A DNA stretch of 64,000 nt from Chitinophaga sp. YR573 (lineage in GTDB: Bacteria; Bacteroidota; Bacteroidia; Chitinophagales; Chitinophagaceae), in the NCBI RefSeq assembly GCF_900110995.1, contig NZ_FOJF01000001.1:2311199-2375198 (forward strand). The letters are read 5' to 3'. Each line of letters starts with the position of its first letter. Position 1 is the stretch's first letter. Under the pieces are notes generated by a model. It was not told the origin of the DNA and made no database searches. It worked only from the letters and a program-made list of their open reading frames with translations. Shown here piece after piece: positions 62,101 through 64,000 of the stretch. The translations under genes and the position numbers were made by a program.

Positions 62101-63705
62101 TCACATTGCTTTTATATCCATAAGGCGTTCTTCAAACTCATCTTTTGGAATAATTGCCTTGTTTTTGATCTTGGTTTTATAAGTATAAATTGTGTTTACA
62201 GAGTATTCTAATATCTGGGCTATTTTTACATTATCACTAATACCGATTCTGATGAGGGCGAATATTCTGAGATCGGTGTTCAATAGTTCATTATCCTTTA
62301 ATCTGATCTGATCTTCTTCCCGGAAGAAAGAATTAAATACCCCTACGAAGTTCGGAAAGATCTTCAGAAAGATACGATCAAAATTCCGAAATAACTCTTC
62401 CCGTTCTTCTTTCAGATCAATATTATTTACAAGGTATTTTACCTCTCCGTATTTATTATCGGTTAATTTTTGATCAGCCAGTTTTTTAAATTTCTTGATT
62501 TTGTCCAGGTAAGCAGAGTTCACCTGGAAACAATAACCGATGTACTCTTCTTTAATTGTGTTTGCCTCCATCAGTTTATAATTGATTTCCTGCTGGAGAG
62601 CATGGGCTGCCGTAATTACTTTCTGAGCTGCCTGTAACTTTTTATATTGTCTGAGGATGATCACCCCCAGCCATACCAGTAAAAGCAAAAGAAGTGTAAC
62701 GATGGCGGCATAGGCAAACAACAGTTTCTTCTGCCCCTCTACTGTATTGATCTTTTCGCTCTCAATAATGGGAAGGATCGCGCTCACCTGTACTTTGCGC
62801 AGACGGGCTCCATAAAATGAGGCATCCGCAACGGCATACTCTATATAACGGGAGGCATGTTTTACATCCTGTTCTTTAAATAACAGACCTGCCAGGATAA
62901 ACATGGCCGTTGTTTCTTTCGTACTGGAAGCAATGTCAGCGATAGCTGCTCTTGTCATCATAATGATGGCGCTATCCTTTTTGCCGGTGCGTATATATAT
63001 ATTACCAAGAGAAGAGGTGGCGATGGCTACCTGGTGGGTAGTAAGATTCTTCAAGGCCACAGCACGCACATAATAATACCGGGCACTATCCATATTCCCC
63101 ATTTTCTGATACATCAACCCATAATTGTATTCGTAACTAAACGAATGCGGTTTAAAAAGTATCAGGGCAGAATCCATACAGCTATTTCCCTGCAGGGTAT
63201 ATCCCGGAGCAAAGTATTGATCGCTGCTGTAATCAGATAAATCATAATAATACCTTCCTTTCAGCGTGTAATATTCAGCCCTGGCACTATCGGAGAGAGC
63301 CGCTACATCAATAGCTGCCAGATAGTCACCGGCTTCTTTGAACATGCCGGAAGAAAGCAGCACAAAACCCAGTTTAATACCTGCATAATTGATCCTGGCC
63401 GGGTCATTCATCTGCCTGGCCAGCGCCTGCAACTGCTGGGCATAGGCAAAGGCGGAATCATATTTAAACACTTTGTACTGTTCATACAACTCCTGACAAA
63501 CAGCATATCGCTGTTGTAATGACAGATGTTCATCTTTTTGTAAGGCCTTTCTTAATATATTGATCTGCTGAACTTTTTCCGCATCGTACGTCGCTGCTTT
63601 ATCAATCGTGCGGTTCAACTGGTTTAATAAACTATCATTACCCGAACGGGCATATGCTCTTCCTGCAGTTAATAATAATAACAAACAGATATACTTACAC
63701 TTCAT
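62101..63705 (-). CDS. SusR-like (DUF6377) membrane-spanning transcriptional regulator
   Basis: With the start at 63705 (MKCKYICLLLLLTAGRAYA) the protein has 534 residues. A signal-like N-terminus is followed by a periplasmic TPR region (about 35-310), one transmembrane helix (about 325-350; FAYAAIVTLLLLLLVWLGVI), a coiled-coil and a cytoplasmic LuxR-like HTH at the C-terminus (LRIFALIRIGISDNVKIAQILE, then VNTIYTYKTKIKNKA). This is the architecture of SusR, the maltose-sensing activator of the starch utilisation operon. It lies directly upstream of SusC, so it probably senses the imported sugar and activates SusCD-GH31. A longer start at 63765 was rejected because its added residues are not signal-like. 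Confidence 0.88.
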   Translation of the reverse strand: MKCKYICLLLLLTAGRAYARSGNDSLLNQLNRTIDKAATYDAEKVQQINILRKALQKDEHLSLQQRYAVCQELYEQYKVFKYDSAFAYAQQLQALARQMNDPARINYAGIKLGFVLLSSGMFKEAGDYLAAIDVAALSDSARAEYYTLKGRYYYDLSDYSSDQYFAPGYTLQGNSCMDSALILFKPHSFSYEYNYGLMYQKMGNMDSARYYYVRAVALKNLTTHQVAIATSSLGNIYIRTGKKDSAIIMMTRAAIADIASSTKETTAMFILAGLLFKEQDVKHASRYIEYAVADASFYGARLRKVQVSAILPIIESEKINTVEGQKKLLFAYAAIVTLLLLLLVWLGVIILRQYKKLQAAQKVITAAHALQQEINYKLMEANTIKEEYIGYCFQVNSAYLDKIKKFKKLADQKLTDNKYGEVKYLVNNIDLKEEREELFRNFDRIFLKIFPNFVGVFNSFFREEDQIRLKDNELLNTDLRIFALIRIGISDNVKIAQILEYSVNTIYTYKTKIKNKAIIPKDEFEERLMDIKAM

Positions 63706-63733
63706 TAGTTCATTTTTGTGGAATATCAGCTGA

Positions 63734-64000
63734 TTACGAAGCATTAACCGCCCCGTTCTCATCATTATAATTATACACTCCCTGCTTTAGCTTCTTAAAA
63801 ATCCGCTTGCGCAAAAATTCGGGCGCTAATACCCTCATGCCTTCTGCATAACCCAATATCTCTCTTTCCAGCTCAAAATTCAATTGTACTTTCAGATTGA
63901 TAATAATCCCATCTTCTTTTGTTTCCAGCAATTTCTGGGAATGGTGCATCGGTTTGGTGGTTACATATGGCGCATGCTCATTACTCACAAATAGTTTTAC
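63734..64000 (-). CDS. WYL-domain transcriptional regulator, C-terminal part
   Basis: The frame is open to the window edge, so only about 88 C-terminal residues are visible. The pattern HHSQKLLETKEDG then INLKVQLNFELEREILGYAEGMRVLAP and FLRKRIFKKLKQ matches the C-terminal WCX segment of WYL-domain regulators of the YafY/DeoR type. These bind nucleic-acid ligands or other effectors. It ends 28 bp before the SusR-like gene, on the same strand, but the relation is unknown. Confidence 0.75.
   Translation of the reverse strand, partial: VKLFVSNEHAPYVTTKPMHHSQKLLETKEDGIIINLKVQLNFELEREILGYAEGMRVLAPEFLRKRIFKKLKQGVYNYNDENGAVNAS

Noticed and set aside
1..64000. tRNA or rRNA genes, insertion sequences, prophage
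   Set aside because: No cloverleaf with conserved loops, no transposase or integrase frame and no phage structural gene were seen.

Overview
The window looks like a chromosome segment of a Bacteroidota bacterium, most likely a Chitinophaga-like member of the Chitinophagaceae. The grounds are a SusC/SusD pair, a giant adhesin with a type IX secretion (T9SS) type B C-terminal domain next to PorP/SprF- and OmpA-type genes, Bacteroidota-only families (DUF5606, DUF6377/SusR-like), and several promoters of the form TTG-N19-TAnnTTTG. No rRNA, tRNA, CRISPR array, insertion sequence or prophage gene was seen.

Layout. 0-4.2 kb: end of a beta-barrel gene, a TonB-dependent receptor, and a divergent SCO1-Fur operon, with two large palindromes between them. 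4.2-19.4 kb: mostly housekeeping genes (M3 peptidase, DUF5606, lamin-tail protein, asd, DUF2461, BBP2-like porin plus ammonium transporter, uvrB, S1/P1 nuclease, PfkB kinase, small lipoprotein). 19.4-35.1 kb: an OmpA/PD40 protein, a PorP/SprF protein and a 4,178-residue adhesin built from 9 CxxC modules, 29 Ig_7-like repeats, an FN3-like domain and a T9SS type B sorting domain. 35.8-38.4 kb: a divergent NACHT-like STAND ATPase. 38.4-43.7 kb: a tight transglutaminase-ClC-KefF-KefB operon. 44.7-49.7 kb: a TetR-TolC-EmrA-EmrB efflux operon with an operator over its promoter. 50.4-53.6 kb: a fructokinase/CBM9/glycoside-hydrolase cassette. 54.6-64 kb: a small polysaccharide utilisation locus (SusC, SusD, GH31) with a SusR-like regulator and the end of a WYL regulator.

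The most unusual signal is a family of hairpins (8-bp stem, 8-nt loop) in the two non-coding regions flanking the fructokinase cassette. Six copies lie at 53,661-54,161 and three at 50,138-50,355. Stems differ by compensatory changes while loops are conserved. In the right array every A-C mismatch on the plus strand becomes a G-U pair on the minus strand; in the left array the wobbles favour the plus strand. Read in those senses, both arrays show nearly the same loop (consensus about YWUUCCWG). This suggests an undescribed family of structured RNA elements attached to a sugar-utilisation region. A weaker reading is a set of duplicated intrinsic terminators.

Other points of interest are the CxxC modules and 780-bp tandem duplication in the adhesin, the two operator-like palindromes in the metal-related region, an 18-bp inverted repeat upstream of the BBP2-like porin gene, and a plus-strand terminator at 44.6 kb with no gene in front of it.
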